A stretch of DNA of 64,000 nt from assembly GCA_013397115.1 (NCBI GenBank), contig VWZW01004683.1, positions 259,648 to 323,647 on the forward strand, in the 5' to 3' direction. The notes beneath the pieces were generated by a model. The model made no database searches. It was not told where the DNA came from and worked only from the letters and a program-made list of their open reading frames with translations. Source of the DNA: Edolisoma coerulescens. Taxonomy: Eukaryota > Chordata > Aves > Passeriformes > Campephagidae. This document shows, one piece after another, positions 1 to 11,380 of this stretch; position 1 is the first letter of the stretch, and every line of letters starts with the position of its first letter. Both the position numbers and the translations under genes were made by a program.

Positions 1-920
1 AAATATCCCAATTTCCATCACTGAAGCAGAGCAGTAAAACTCCCCACTCCATGGGATGGGCACCTGAAAAAGAGGGAGAGGGAATATGATGAGGTGATTA
101 TGGAAAGTTGCTCATTCCATTGGATTAGCAGGGGACAGTCAGCCAAATTTTTGGGGGGCAAATGCCTGACTTTGGGGTTAAAACAAATAGGATGCTCCCA
201 AGGAAGTTGTGGAAGGTTCTGTTCAGCAGCAAAAAAATTCCTGTGCAATTCCTGAGGTTTGTCTGTCGTTTCTTCCCTCGATACAAGAGGATTATTAAAA
301 AACTAAAAACAAAGTTCTTTCACGTAGCGCCCAAGGGAATTCTGATGGGATAACAAGCAGGGATGTAGACAGAGGAAATTTTGGGATGGGATCGTGGGAT
401 AATCTCCCAGGAGGAAAGGATGACTTCATTCCATTGCTGGGTTATTGCCTTAGGCTGAGCACAACTCAAACCAACGATGTGAAATGATCCCTGTGGTTCT
501 GGCATTAATGAGTTTTATTGTCCTCTCTTATGATCAATCCCATTTTCCAGTGGTCCATATAATGGAATTGTGGGTAAATATTATCCATAAAAACACATGC
601 CAGGGAGGAAAACTTGATGCCGTAAAAACTTAATACCATAATTTTACCTTTGGTGCCAAGTGCTGCACATTCCCTGTTGGGCTGTGCACATTCCGCGGTT
701 GGAACGCTCTCAGAACCCCAAATTGTTTATTTTTCCTGCTTCTGAGAAGAGTTACATGGAGTGGAGCACTACCAGCAGAGCCTCATTTCCTTCCCCGGAA
801 AAATCAAAGGCTGGGAACTGCAAAGAGGGAGAATAAAGAGACTTTGTGACATTTAATGGTAATGGAAATGTGACAACACCAGGAGCAGCTGGGACAAGCC
901 CTCCTGCCCTTTCCCTGGAA
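1..920. other. Single-copy stretch, no gene seen
   Basis: AT-rich unique sequence with no recognisable repeat, RNA gene or exon. Open frames stay under about 100 codons, lack any familiar domain and overlap each other on both strands, which is the pattern of chance frames. A short A/T-rich section near 600-660 precedes a slightly CpG-bearing patch at 690-710. Confidence 0.6.
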
Positions 921-924
921 AAAA

Positions 925-1064
925 GCTCCTCTGGAAGTGTCCAAGGAACTCCTGGAATGGCACTCAGTGCTCTGGGCTGGTGACAAGCTGGGGATTGGGA
1001 ACAAGTTGGACTCGATGGGTTGGGAGGGCTTTTCCAACCTCAACAATTCCATGATTCTGTGGTC
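925..1064 (+). mobile_element. CR1 LINE 3' fragment (type B)
   Basis: A 5'-truncated CR1 copy. It begins near 'CTGGAAGTGTCCAAGGA', runs through 'GGCACTCAGTGCTCTGGGC', and closes with 'TTTTCCAACCTCAACAATTCC' (first 20 bases shown elsewhere in the family) and the ATGATTCTGTGG tail. The same order of words is found at 9.7-9.8 kb and, inverted, at 54.9-55.0 kb, which supports family membership. It keeps only the end of ORF2 and the short 3' UTR and cannot encode a working protein. Confidence 0.8.
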
Positions 1065-1359
1065 CATGAAACTCTGAGCATTTCCCTCAGAATGCACGAC
1101 TCAGTACAACCTTAGAATCCACCTAAACGAAAAATCCTACATCAAAGTTTAATTAAGGGAACGAAGGAATATTTTGGGGTGTATCCAAACAAGAATGTCT
1201 TCAATATCAGTGGGTTTTGGGCCAGCATCCCTGAGGCCATAAAATTCCTCGGCATTTATTTTTCCTTGAGACACAACAAGGATAAGAACACCTTCTTGAG
1301 TTTGTGGGATTGCATTCCTGCTCTGGACAAAATTTGTGGGAGAGTTTGATGTAGTGAAT
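1065..1359. other. Short unique spacer
   Basis: AT-rich spacer between two oppositely oriented CR1 fragments. No gene, RNA or regulatory signal is recognised. Confidence 0.5.
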
Positions 1360-1605
1360 TGTAGGATCAGGGAATGGTTTGGGATGGAAGGGATTTTAAA
1401 GATCATCTCATCCCACCCCCTGCCATGGGCAGGGACAACTTCCACTATCCCAGGTGGCTCCAATCCCGTTCAACCTGGCCTTGGACACTTCCAGGGATCC
1501 AGGGGCAGCCACAGCTTCTCTGGGAATTCCATTCCAGTTCCTCCCTACCCTCACAGGGAAGAATTCCTTCCCAGCATCCCATCTAAATTTCCTCTCTATG
1601 CATTG
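1360..1605 (-). mobile_element. CR1 LINE 3' fragment (type A)
   Basis: On the minus strand this reads from residual ORF2 ('REAVAAPGSLEVSKARLNG' near 1450-1520) into the 3' UTR with 'CCATGGCAGGGGGTGGGATG' and ends in the CCAAACCATTCC-like tail at about 1365. The copy is truncated at its 5' side near 1600. The reading frame is interrupted, as in most CR1 copies. Confidence 0.88.
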
Positions 1606-3250
1606 AGATATCAGAGATGTGTAAAATGGGTTTTCTGTCATTCCAAAATGGAATTTCCCATGATAATCACTGGAAAATCTCCAAGGTCATGAGCAAAACT
1701 CAATGGATGATTTTCATTCACTGCCCAAGTCACCTGGCACAAAATGATGGAGTTTTATGGGATGTACTGGGGATCCTTTAGGAAAAATCTCTGTCTGGAG
1801 CACCTTCAGACTGGCTCATTCCTGGTGTCCCAGTTTTTGATGGATCAGCCACTGAGAAGCTGAGTCACTGCTGTGAAAGGGGGAGGGGGAAGAAGCAGTT
1901 TTGTTTAGAAACTTGAATTTTAGAGACCAAAAGCCAAGACAGATTAATCCCATTGCATGAAGAATAGATACTGGTCAGAATTCCAAGTTTCTCCAGTGTT
2001 ACCGTAAGATTCCATTGTTGCTTTTTTTCCCAGGATCCACAGTGATGGGAGGAAATGTTGACATCATCTCTAGATCCTCAAAAACCAGAAATTCCCTCCT
2101 CAGACCTTCAGATTCCTCCCAGAAGAGGATGGGTTTAAGACAGGTCTCGAATGAAACACGTGAAAAAATCAGCCAGACACCTTCCACTCCACTCCTTGGA
2201 TCTGGAATCCAGCCCTTGGGAAGAGATTATCCAAGGAAAGGGGTGTGTCAGGAATGCCTTGGAGATAGACAGGAAAAATCCTTTAATTATTAAAGCTTTC
2301 CAAGGCACTCAACACCTCTGATTTTCCTGGTAACTGCTGTTCTCAGGCAAGGAAGAGCATATTTTCCAGCTGGTTTTCCTTCTGGGAAGACATTCCCTGT
2401 TAAGGGAATGCTTCAATCTCCACCATGTCAGACACAGCTTTAATTTGTCCCTCCAGAAGGAGGTGACCTGGAATTCGAGGTGACCTGGAATTCCGTCTGG
2501 TGCCGAGGCAACAGGAAGGTGAAGGAGTCCAAACTCTCAGGGAGGCTGCTCAGTGTCCATGTTTTGTTTGGGAAAAGGGAATTTTGAGCGCACGGAGCAG
2601 CTGCTGCTCGCGGCCGCGACGGATGGAGCAGCAGGGCTGGTTAGTGACTGCTCCTGTCACACGCACACTTGGCCTTGTCCCCAAGCTGGGAAAAGCTGGA
2701 AGAAAAAAGGAGATTAATGGCAAAGTGCTGCAGCTCTGGCAATAATCACCTGCACAGATGGAAAACCAAACCATTTTCCCATCATTTTCCCCTTATCCAT
2801 CTTGGATACCTGCGAGAAGGAGCTGGGATTTGTCCTGTGACCCTGTGGCAGCCTTGCACAAGCACTGAGCACCCGAAGTTCTGTGTGGAAACCAGATCAA
2901 GAACGGATTAATTATTCCAAATAGGATTGAAATGCCATAATTGGTGTTTCAAAACTACACAATCAGTGGCGGTTTCCAACTCCTAGGCTGCTCCCAGTCC
3001 ATGAAACCACCCCAGCTTCCCCAGGAAAATGGAATGGGAATGCGTTCCAGCTGATTTGGGAGCAGAGTTTGAAGATCCCACAATAAATAAGGAGCGAGAT
3101 GAGGGCACTGAACAATGCTAAAAAGCAAAATATTGATTTTTCTCTTATTAAGGCAGCAGCCTCTGCTCCCTGTGCAAGGAACGAGGCAGAGGAGCTGAGG
3201 ATAACAATGGAATGTGGTCCTGAAATTAAAGATCCCATCAGGAACAGCTC
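1606..3250. other. Single-copy stretch, no gene seen
   Basis: No repeat family, exon pair or RNA gene is recognised. A CpG-bearing patch at 2580-2630 (containing CGCGGCCGCGACGG) stands out from an otherwise CpG-poor background but is too short to be a CpG island. Open frames are shorter than 115 codons and overlap on both strands. Confidence 0.5.
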
Positions 3251-3259
3251 CAGCTGGAG

Positions 3260-3540
3260 CTGAACCCGCGTGTGCATCTTTATCTCTTTTCATTCCTTGA
3301 TTTCAGCTGCTGATCTTATCTCATCATCCATTTTCTTCCCGGTAAATAAGATGCAGAGCTGCTCTCTAAATCAGCACCTTCTTAATGCAGCCTTTTGTGG
3401 TGACCACAGCATTTGGGAAGCTCTTGATGGCCTAACGAGCCTCATCAGCCGAATTATTTTAATTAACAGAGAAACAGGAGCAGCCTTTGCATGAGGGATT
3501 TTCTCTCTGAGGTGTTTTTCTCTTTTATTAAAATTGGGGT
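3260..3540. promoter_or_regulatory. Candidate conserved non-coding / enhancer-like block
   Basis: This block lacks the GGAATTCC-type words of its surroundings. It is dense in short motifs: CTTATC GATA-type sites near 3276 and 3315, TGTGGT (RUNX-type) near 3400, TTTTAATTAAC near 3460, and CTTTGCATG (POU-type) near 3485. That texture is typical of vertebrate conserved non-coding elements. No coding frame fits. Conservation itself was not tested. Confidence 0.3.
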
Positions 3541-4004
3541 TGTAAAAATTGGGTTTTTTGCTCTAAAAACAGAGCAAAGGCTCCCATTCTAGGAGGAATA
3601 ATTGGGATATCAAACCAGTTTTTAGTGACACAACTTCTTAATCTTTACCCTATTAAAGGTTTTGGTGTTGGGTTGAAAAACATGTTTCAGTCCTGGAAAA
3701 GTCCTACTGGAAAGAGAAATTCCTGCTTGGTTTTGGCCAGAGTTGGGAAATCCACCTGGGGAGGTGTGGGGTGCTCATCACCACTGCCAAAATGCGGTGT
3801 GGAGAGTGAGAGGTTAAAAGAGGGAACTTCCAAGCTTTTCCCAAAGCTTTTCCCCCGAGGTACATCCATGGATCCTACAACCAGAGAAAAGCTGTGGGAT
3901 AATCAGTGACACCAAAAATCTCTTCACGCCGAGGTAATTCCCTACAAGCACAAGTTCCTGAGCTTTGGGATATCCTGGGTTTGGATATCTGCTCACCTGG
4001 ATCT

Positions 4005-4400
4005 GCTCTCCTTATCTCAATAGAACACTGCTAATAATTCCAATATATCCTTTAACTTCTCTTCCCAAGCCACCTGCCATTCTCTGAGGCATTAAGAAGG
4101 TGAACATTGATTAAAACAGGTGTCCGGCATCCCAGGTGTCAGTCCAGGCACTGAAAATCCTCCCAGGAGCCGAGCTAATTATGGAAAACTCAGCTAATAA
4201 AGGTAAATAACTTCTCCACTAGTGCTTTATAAATATCCAGGGAAAGGCAGCTGCACCGTCTGGTTATTCCATGGATGAGCAGTGGCTGCTGATTGATTAC
4301 AAAGCTCCAGTCAGGATTTTATCAGCTCAATAACTCTGTAATCAGTCCCTTATCTCAGTTTTGCCTGATTAAAATTGCTGCACAAGTGGCTGTTCTTTCA
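4005..4400. promoter_or_regulatory. Candidate conserved non-coding / enhancer-like block
   Basis: The block is AT-rich and free of recognised repeats. CTTATCT sites lie at 4011 and 4349. It also has several TAATTA/GATTAA homeodomain-type cores (4105-4200, 4290-4375), CAGGTGTC E-box-type words near 4120-4140 and GCAGCTGC near 4249. It could be a distal enhancer or simply old unique sequence. The call rests on motif density only. Confidence 0.28.
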
Positions 4401-5090
4401 CGCTCTCCTTCCCCGAGGGAATTTTGATGGACCACGGCAATGGGAGATGTTTTTAAATGTCCAAGGTTTGCTCTGTGAGCTGCCTCCTTTGTGTTTGAGG
4501 GTGTAATCAGGATGCAAACTCGGGTTGTGGAGGTGATGGGAAGGATGTGCGCTGATGTCCGTACAAACAATTCCGTGGGTGAGGCGATGGGTGGGAACGG
4601 CTTTGGGATGGGGGCTGCATGTCCATCCCCACTTCCAGCCACGGGTTTGTTCCAGTTTGGCTCCTGAAACAGCCAAATGGGGCCACACGAGCTGGAGTTC
4701 CTGAACTTTGGGGGAAAAGGACAGGTTTAAGGGTGGAATATGTGGCAGGTGGTTCGGGAAGGCTGCACCTTCCTGGTACCTCAGCATCGGGAAAGGAAGA
4801 GGGCACTGTGCGGCCAGGAGTTTGGGATGAAAGGAGGCTGCGCCCTCCAAAACCTCGAGAGAGAAAACCCCGCAGGCTGTGTCCCGGTGGCCTCTCTGTC
4901 TTTATTGGAATGAAGCTGCAGGACTCCTCTGTCTCCTTTATGGACACTGGCTCTTCCCAGCGGGATTTTCCATACAAAGGCTTGTGGTGTGTTGGCCCAG
5001 AGGGAGTCCAGGGAATCTTGGAGGTGCTGTTGCCCAGGACTGAAGGGGGGCTGTGACAGTTTTTAGGGATTTTAAGAGGTCCTGGTGGTT
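4400..5090. other. GC-richer unique segment with overlapping open frames
   Basis: Both strands are open for long distances. A 237-codon frame runs on the minus strand (4507-5220) and a 145-codon frame on the plus strand (4619-5056). The minus-strand product is rich in Pro and Ser with no domain, signal peptide or repeat that I recognise. The two frames overlap, and GC-richer sequence has fewer stop codons. I therefore do not call a gene. Confidence 0.35.
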
Positions 5091-7145
5091 GCTGGAGGTC
5101 TCCATTTTGGGAAAAAAGGGATAACTTGACTCTATGGGACTGCTCCAGGGATGTTAAACTGGGGGTGTTGGGAGCGGGACCCTTCCCAGCAGGATTTGGA
5201 TGATGATGCATCTCCTTCACTGGAATTCAGTGGGAATAAAGAAATCCAAGCCTCTTTGGGAGTCCTGGGGAGCTGGACACCAACTGGACAAATAATTTTA
5301 GGAGCTATTTGGGAGCTGTGTGGAATCCTGCTCTTCCAAACCTTCCCACTCTGAAATCCCATGGAACTTCCCAGGGCAGGCAGAGCAGCTCTGACACAGG
5401 ATCCAGAGGAAAATCTTCCCATGGTGCAAAAGGAATATTTTCCCATCATTTCTAGAAGAAAAAAAGGGAATTTTAGAACCGTGCTGGTCCCAGATCTGGG
5501 AGATTTTTGGATCCAAGCCTTACATGACACAGGGTTTTTAATTTTCGTAATTAATTCGTTTACTTGAGGATCTGGATCCCTCCCCACAGGTTGGCTAAAA
5601 GACCATTCTCTGGATGGATTATCCAGGGAAGCAGCATTCCCAAAGGTTTTGGTGGTACAGAGTCCCTTGTTTCACATACTTCCCAATTAATTAATTGTTA
5701 ATTAAGCCATGACACAAAGCATCTTATGGGGGCACATGTCACCTCCTGTTAGCACCAGCCTCAGAAACAGGAAAATCTGGGATTGGGAAAGAGGCAGATT
5801 CCAGATTTCCAGGTCTAAGGCATCCCCACTCTGCCCTCATGATCCAATTTTCCTACTGATTTCATGGGATGAGGCAGGAATCCCATCAGCAGCCTCAGGC
5901 TCTGTTCCTGGACAGGAGCTGCACTTCCACAGTCTTCCACATTTTTTCCATCCCGGCTGACTTTTTTCTAGGGATCAGCCAATATTTTGTTCTCCATCCA
6001 AACCTGGTCCTGAAGCAATTCCCGAATTCCTCTTCCATCCTTGCCTGGGATTTTGCTGTTTCAAGGTCACGAGAATTCACTCTGCTGCAGTGCCGGTAAT
6101 TTATTCACTCCAAGGATTTTTGGAGCAGAGGATTTGAATAAAGTTAAAAATTCCACCCCTTTTTCTCTGACACTTTATTAGAACTGAATCTGCACCGAGC
6201 ATTCCCGTTTTTTTTTTCCCCAATTAAATGCAGCTCTCCCTTTCTCAGGCAGTTTCAGATTCCTCCAAAGACAGGGATGGAAAGTATCAAACCCCAGGGA
6301 AACTCAGGAGCTGTCACATAATTGGGAAAGGGATTAAAATATTGCCGGATCTGACTCGGTTGCTCCACGAGGCTCTTGGAATTTGCTCATCTGGAAGTTG
6401 CTGCTGCTTAAACCGGGAGACAGAAAGGGAAACTCAGCTTTGATTCCAAAAACAAGTGACAAGAAAAGCTTTTTCTGGGAAAAACTTTGGACATGAGAAA
6501 CGAGGGAAGTCTCTGAATTGGCTGCCAAGTAAAAACTGGTGGTTTTTTTAGGTTAAAAAAAAAATGCTAAAAAATTAAAATCTGAAGAGAAATAAATTTT
6601 TTAATGATTTTTGAAAGGTTTTGTTTTAATATTCCAAGACCTAATGGGGAGAGCAGGAAAAACATGATAAATAAATGGTATTTTTCCCACATTTTGCCTG
6701 GAATTGAAGCAGTGAGGGTCTTACAAGGAAAATAATTTTCTTGAGCTCTTCTGAGTTTTTCTCTTTCAAGTTATGTGAGAACATCCAGTGAATGCCCCAA
6801 AATTTGGCTGCCTCCTTCTGGGAAATTCTGTCTTTGTAGGGCACAGGTAATGATCCAACATTCCCAAAGTCTGGTGGAATCACCACCTTCCAAAAGTGTT
6901 TTTTTTTACTTCCAGTTCACCAAAAACTTTGATTTTTTGAGCCCTCGGCTGGTGCCAGGCACGGTGTCTCCCACACACATTCCTCCCACATTTTCCATGG
7001 ATTTTGGATCAGAATTCCAAGGCAGGCAGGAAAATTAGCAGAGATCAGCCTTCAGAACCCCCACAACTCCTTCCTGCCTCAATTCCTGTTCCAGGAGAGC
7101 TTCCAAACCTCTTCCCTTCATATTCCCTTGCTTGGAGGTGTTCCC
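5091..7145. other. Single-copy stretch, no gene seen
   Basis: Unique sequence with short A- and T-runs (for example near 6210 and 6555-6580). No CR1, LTR, RNA gene or convincing exon is seen. Confidence 0.5.
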
Positions 7146-7149
7146 TGTG

Positions 7150-7290
7150 CCATGTGGGATCTCATGGAATGGTTGGGGTTGGAATGGACCTTGAATCCCA
7201 TCCCATTCCACCCCTGCCGTGGGCAGGGACACCTTCCACTATCCCAGGCTGCTCCAAACCCCTTGAACGCTTCCAGGGATGGGACCCCCA
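7150..7290 (-). mobile_element. CR1 LINE 3' fragment (type A)
   Basis: Minus-strand 3' UTR and tail only. It reads from 'GAAGCGTTCAAGGGGTTTGG' through 'GTCCCTGCCCACGGCAGGG' to the CCAACCATTCCATGAG end near 7155. About 140 bp survive, so only the last few ORF2 codons remain. Confidence 0.85.
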
Positions 7291-9384
7291 TGAAAAGCTT
7301 GACATTCCATGACATTTCTCTCCACTGGCATTGGATTCCTCAGCTGTTCCATAAATATTCCCTCATGGAAACACTAAGTCAGATACCAGGAAATCAGCAG
7401 AGCTCCATTAAGCCCAGGAAAAGGGGTGGATTTACCCCACCTGAGGTTTTCTCCCTGGATATTTATTCCCGATGATCTGGGGATACAAAAAATGGGAAAA
7501 GGGTGATGCAGCTTTGTGGATCTCCGTCCATCTTTCCCATCTTCCCTGGCTTATCTCGGCATTAGTCAGGAGGCAAAATAAGGTTTAATGATCTTCTTTC
7601 TCCCATTCATTTATGAGTTGATTAATTCAGTCCCGTAGAAAGTGTGGAACATCTCTCCTGGAAAAATTAGAGGTCTTGGATGCGGCTGAGGAATTTTTAC
7701 TCGCTCTGATATTCAATTTATAAACAGCTTTTCCAAATATTTGTGGGAAATTGTTCTTACAACAACATCATTTTACCTCCTCTTGGATTTAAGTGTTTCA
7801 GCCACTGGACAGCCAAGGGAAAAGAGGATGGATGTAAAACTTGGGAATTTTATGGAGGAAACAAAGGATTTAAGTAACTCTTTAAAAAAGAGTTTACTCT
7901 TTAAAAGTAATTTTTATATTGTTCTTTCTAAACCAAACCCCCTCACTTTAATAATAGAGTTCCTTGGAAAAGTGAGTCATGCTCTTGGAATGAAATCCTG
8001 CTGATTTTAATGCTCCGGGCTCCTTGGTAATTCAGTTTTGAAGGTCCCACAGGTTGCTATTTTGGCCAGGAAAATTGACTTTATTTGAAAAAAAAAATCC
8101 TTTATTAGTGGTTAGGGATGTTCCCAAATGACCCATTGGGCACCTGATCTGGGAATTCCCAGTTTTAAACAAATACAGGGATGACCCCGTTGTTGTGGCC
8201 ATGATTAAACAGACTCTAAATTTTGGTTTCATGTTTATTTCAACATCTGGAATTGCCAAATAAATCATTAAGCTGAGACCTTCATCCCATTTTCAACAGG
8301 ACAAATAAACTTTTAAGGATTACATGAGTCAGGAATTTTGGGATGTTGCTCAGTCACTGGTTTGGAATGAGGTACGGAATTTGATGCCTTAATTCATAAC
8401 ATTTTCCTGGGATTCATGCACCAAGATAAAAAACTGAAAATCTTTGTTGGAATTGTGGTTAGAAGGAATACTGGAGTTGGAAGGAATTGTGTTTTTTCCT
8501 GATTCCAAGTTTTTATTGGAAAGGGCTGAAACACCAATTAACACACATTGCCTAAAATTTATTTTGAGAATATGAAATTATTAAATCCCAGTTTAACATC
8601 TGGTTTTTCCTCAAATGGAAGGGGAAAATACATTTCCATGCTTTTATTAGTTTGGAATTTCATTGTTGGTTAAATAAACCTGAATTTCCAGGTCTGCAGC
8701 GAGTGTAGCAGCAAAGATGGAATTGCGCCGGATGGGATTTGTGGCTGTCCCAAGGGAAAGGGATGAACCCTGAGCTACCCCAGCCCTGATAACTGTTATC
8801 ATTTTAATCAGATTTTGAGAAAAAACCAATGCCTGAGAGCAAGAATTAAGATTCAAGTTTTAAATATAGACCAGGACCAAAAAAATGGCAGTGACGCCTT
8901 CATGTCCTCAAGAGAAAGTGATAAAACATGGGAAGAGAAGGAATAATTAGGGATAAACTTCCCAGAAATCTGCATGTCATCATAAAACTGGATCTCTGAT
9001 TCATATCTTGAGATACCCTGAGTCAGAGGGAGGGGGGAGGGAATAAAGATGAGCCCAGGAAGGAGCCCTGAGGGCATCAGAGGGATCTGATTGTGTGGAA
9101 TTGGGGTGGATCAGCGAAAGTGTGGGAATGTGAGGGATGTAAGGAGAAGATAAGAGGTGGTGAGGAATTCAGGATTGGGCTGCTCATGGCTGGATCCTCA
9201 GGGAGGTTCCCAGCTGAGGGTTTCCCTATAAATCCCAGAATAGGGAATCCCACAAAGAACGGGGTAAAAATGAAACAGTGAAGTTGCCCTGGCCATAAAT
9301 GACTCTGCTATCTCTCCTTCCTGTTCCTGGAAGAGGGAATAAAGGGAGCAGGGAGCTGCAATGGAAATGGGGAAGGTTCTAGAG
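7291..9384. other. Single-copy stretch, no gene seen
   Basis: AT-rich unique DNA. It contains a small local palindrome around 7875-7905 (ACTCTTTAAAAAAGAGT followed by another CTCTTTAAAAG). No gene or interspersed repeat is recognised. Confidence 0.5.
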
Positions 9385-9835
9385 AGTCACTCATGGAGGG
9401 AGGGGCTGAGGGAGCTGGGAAGGGGCTGGAGAATTCCCGAGGGAGCTGGGAAAGGGGCTCAGCCTGGAGCAAAGGAGGCTCAGGGGGGACCTTGTGGCTC
9501 TGCACAAGTCCCTGACAGGAGGGGGCAGCCGGGGGGGTCGGGCTCTGCTCCCAGGGAACAGGGACAGGAGGAGAGGGAATGGCCTCAGGCTGGGCCAGGG
9601 GAGGGGCAGGTTGGACATCAGCAGGAATTTCCCCATGGAAAGGGTGCTCAGGCCTTGGCAGGAGCTGCCCAGGGAGAATGGGAATGTCCATGCCTGGAGG
9701 TGTCCAAGGAATTCCTGGACATGGTACTCAGGGCTCTGGGCTGGGGACAAGGTGGGGATCAGTCAAATGCTGGATTTGATGACCTTGGAAGACTTTTCCA
9801 ACCTCAATGATTCTATTCCACAATTCCATGATGAG
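9385..9835 (+). mobile_element. CR1 LINE, ORF2 C-terminus plus 3' end (type B)
   Basis: One of the longer CR1 copies. Translation on the plus strand gives fragments of the ORF2 C-terminus, such as 'RRGNGLRLGQGRGRLDISRN' near 9570-9625. The copy then runs into the short 3' UTR ('GGGCTGGGGACAAGGTGGG') and the ATGATTCTATTCCACAATTCC tail near 9810-9832. The frame is shifted several times. Upstream it begins near 'GGAGCTGGGAAGGGGCTGG'. Confidence 0.88.
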
Positions 9836-9889
9836 CAAAGTTCCCTGCAGATCTGAGGAGTTTTCTTCTCTGAGTCTGCCTAAGGAATT

Positions 9890-10210
9890 ATAACTTTATA
9901 ATCAGGATTCAGGGAAGCACTTCAGCATTCCATGCAGAAAATCCATGTGGAAGTGCTTTGCTGGTTCAGGGCTAAATGAATTTGTAATGATTTCATTAAC
10001 AACGCCTTGGACATAATTTCTGCATTAAATTCTAAACGCCAGGTTTGATGAATTCAAACAATTACCCCGTGCAGCAACAGCATTCGTTAAAATTAATTAT
10101 TATCTGCTCATTAAAATTAATTATTACCTGCTCCCTTTTTATGAATGGGCTGGACTATTGCTCGGCTGGAGTAAATCAGGAATATTCTAGGCGTGGGAGG
10201 GAATGAATTT
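9890..10210. promoter_or_regulatory. Candidate conserved non-coding block with duplicated homeodomain-type site
   Basis: AT-rich, repeat-poor sequence with many ATTA/TAAT cores. A 23-bp word, TTAAAATTAATTATTA(T/C)CTGCTC, occurs twice in tandem at 10087-10109 and 10111-10133 with one mismatch. The texture suggests a cis-regulatory element with homeodomain binding cores. No frame is open across it. The function is inferred from motif content. Confidence 0.3.
10087..10133. repeat. Two-copy 24-bp tandem repeat
   Basis: Copies at 10087-10109 and 10111-10133 are separated by one base and differ at a single position (T versus C). Each carries the core TTAATTATTA. It is a small local duplication inside an AT-rich block. 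Confidence 0.85.
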
Positions 10211-10531
10211 AAACTCTGAGAATATGAGAGAAGTTTTTAGGAATCTCTGATCCAGGTGGATCCCAGAATAAAGTGGGAGCAAAGTTGGGATCTGGAATGA
10301 GCTGGAAACACAAAAATCAGGTGTTCAAACCATCATGCTCGGGGTTTAATGGGTTTGTCTCCCAGCTCCAGCAAAGCCAGGCTTTAGTGGGAAAAGCCAG
10401 GATCTCACTGGAAAATGAAATGGGAATCTCAGGAATTATTGCTGTTATTTGTAATTTATGAAGTGCCTGGAAGGGAGAACTCAGTGGAAAAGGGATTTTC
10501 ACCAAGTCGCACCTGACTGCCAGGAGATACT

Positions 10532-10567
10532 CCTAAACCTAGACCTAGACCTAAACATAAACCTGGA
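10532..10567. repeat. Short (CCTARA)n hexamer tract
   Basis: Six consecutive hexamers read CCTAAA, CCTAGA, CCTAGA, CCTAAA, CATAAA, CCTGGA. The tract resembles a degenerate telomere-like hexamer but is not the vertebrate CCCTAA unit, and it is very short. Confidence 0.6.
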
Positions 10568-11069
10568 GACACGCCTCTAACTGCTCCTTAATTTGGACAC
10601 AAAAATAGTTTATAATTTCCTCCACAAAACTTGTCAAACTCCATCTTCTATCTAGTTCTCCTTCCCACACACTGATATTCCCTCAGGAAGTCAGCTCCAG
10701 GATTTCCCAGTTTCTAGCCCAGTTCAAACACCAATAATTCTTGTCTCAGCGTTTTTCTTGATGTTAAAGAACTCAATTCCCTCCTGTTTTGGGTTGGCTT
10801 TGGTTTTGTTTCCTTTCCCTCCTGGATATATTCACTAATATTCATTTCCCTTTCATTTTCCAACACCCAGTATCCAAACGACCTGAGCATGGATGGATTT
10901 TCCATGTGTGCTCTGGTCCCAGGGAAGACTCCCAAGCATTCCCAGAGCCAGGACCAATTGGTTCAACAACACAAATTATTCCTGATGGAACTGGCTGGGA
11001 ATTTGGCCTAATTAACGGAGGGAAATTATCCTGAGCATCCCATCACTCACCAGACTTTTCCATTGGATG

Positions 11070-11208
11070 ATCCCAGAGCTCCAAGAGTGTTTGGACAATG
11101 CTCTCAGGGATGGGGTGGGATTGTTGGGTTGTCCTGGGCAGGGAGAAGATTTGGACTGGATGATCCTTGTGGGTCCTTTCCAATTCGAAATATTCCATGA
11201 TTCTCTCA
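11070..11208 (+). mobile_element. CR1 LINE 3' fragment (type D)
   Basis: The fragment carries 'GAGCTCCAAGAGTGTTTGGA' and 'GGGATGGGGTGGGATTGTTG', then 'GATGATCCTTGTGGGTCC' and a tail ending ATTCCATGATTCTC. The same arrangement is present at 57.5-57.65 kb and inverted at 46.38-46.48 kb. Only the 3'-terminal part of the LINE is kept. Confidence 0.8.
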
Positions 11209-11380
11209 TCACCTCTGCAGTTGCCAAAATGTGTCGTTCTTGATGGTGGATGACCAGGAATGCTGAGGGTTCCCCATTATCTGCTGGAATATCCAGCATG
11301 GAACGTCACCCAACTGCCAAATTCCTCAGAGTGGGGGTTTGGAGAGTGCAAATTGTGGAATTTAGGGCTGGGAATTGGAT

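Noticed and set aside
10532..10567. Interstitial telomere repeat
   Set aside because: The units are CCTAAA/CCTAGA rather than CCCTAA, and there are only six.
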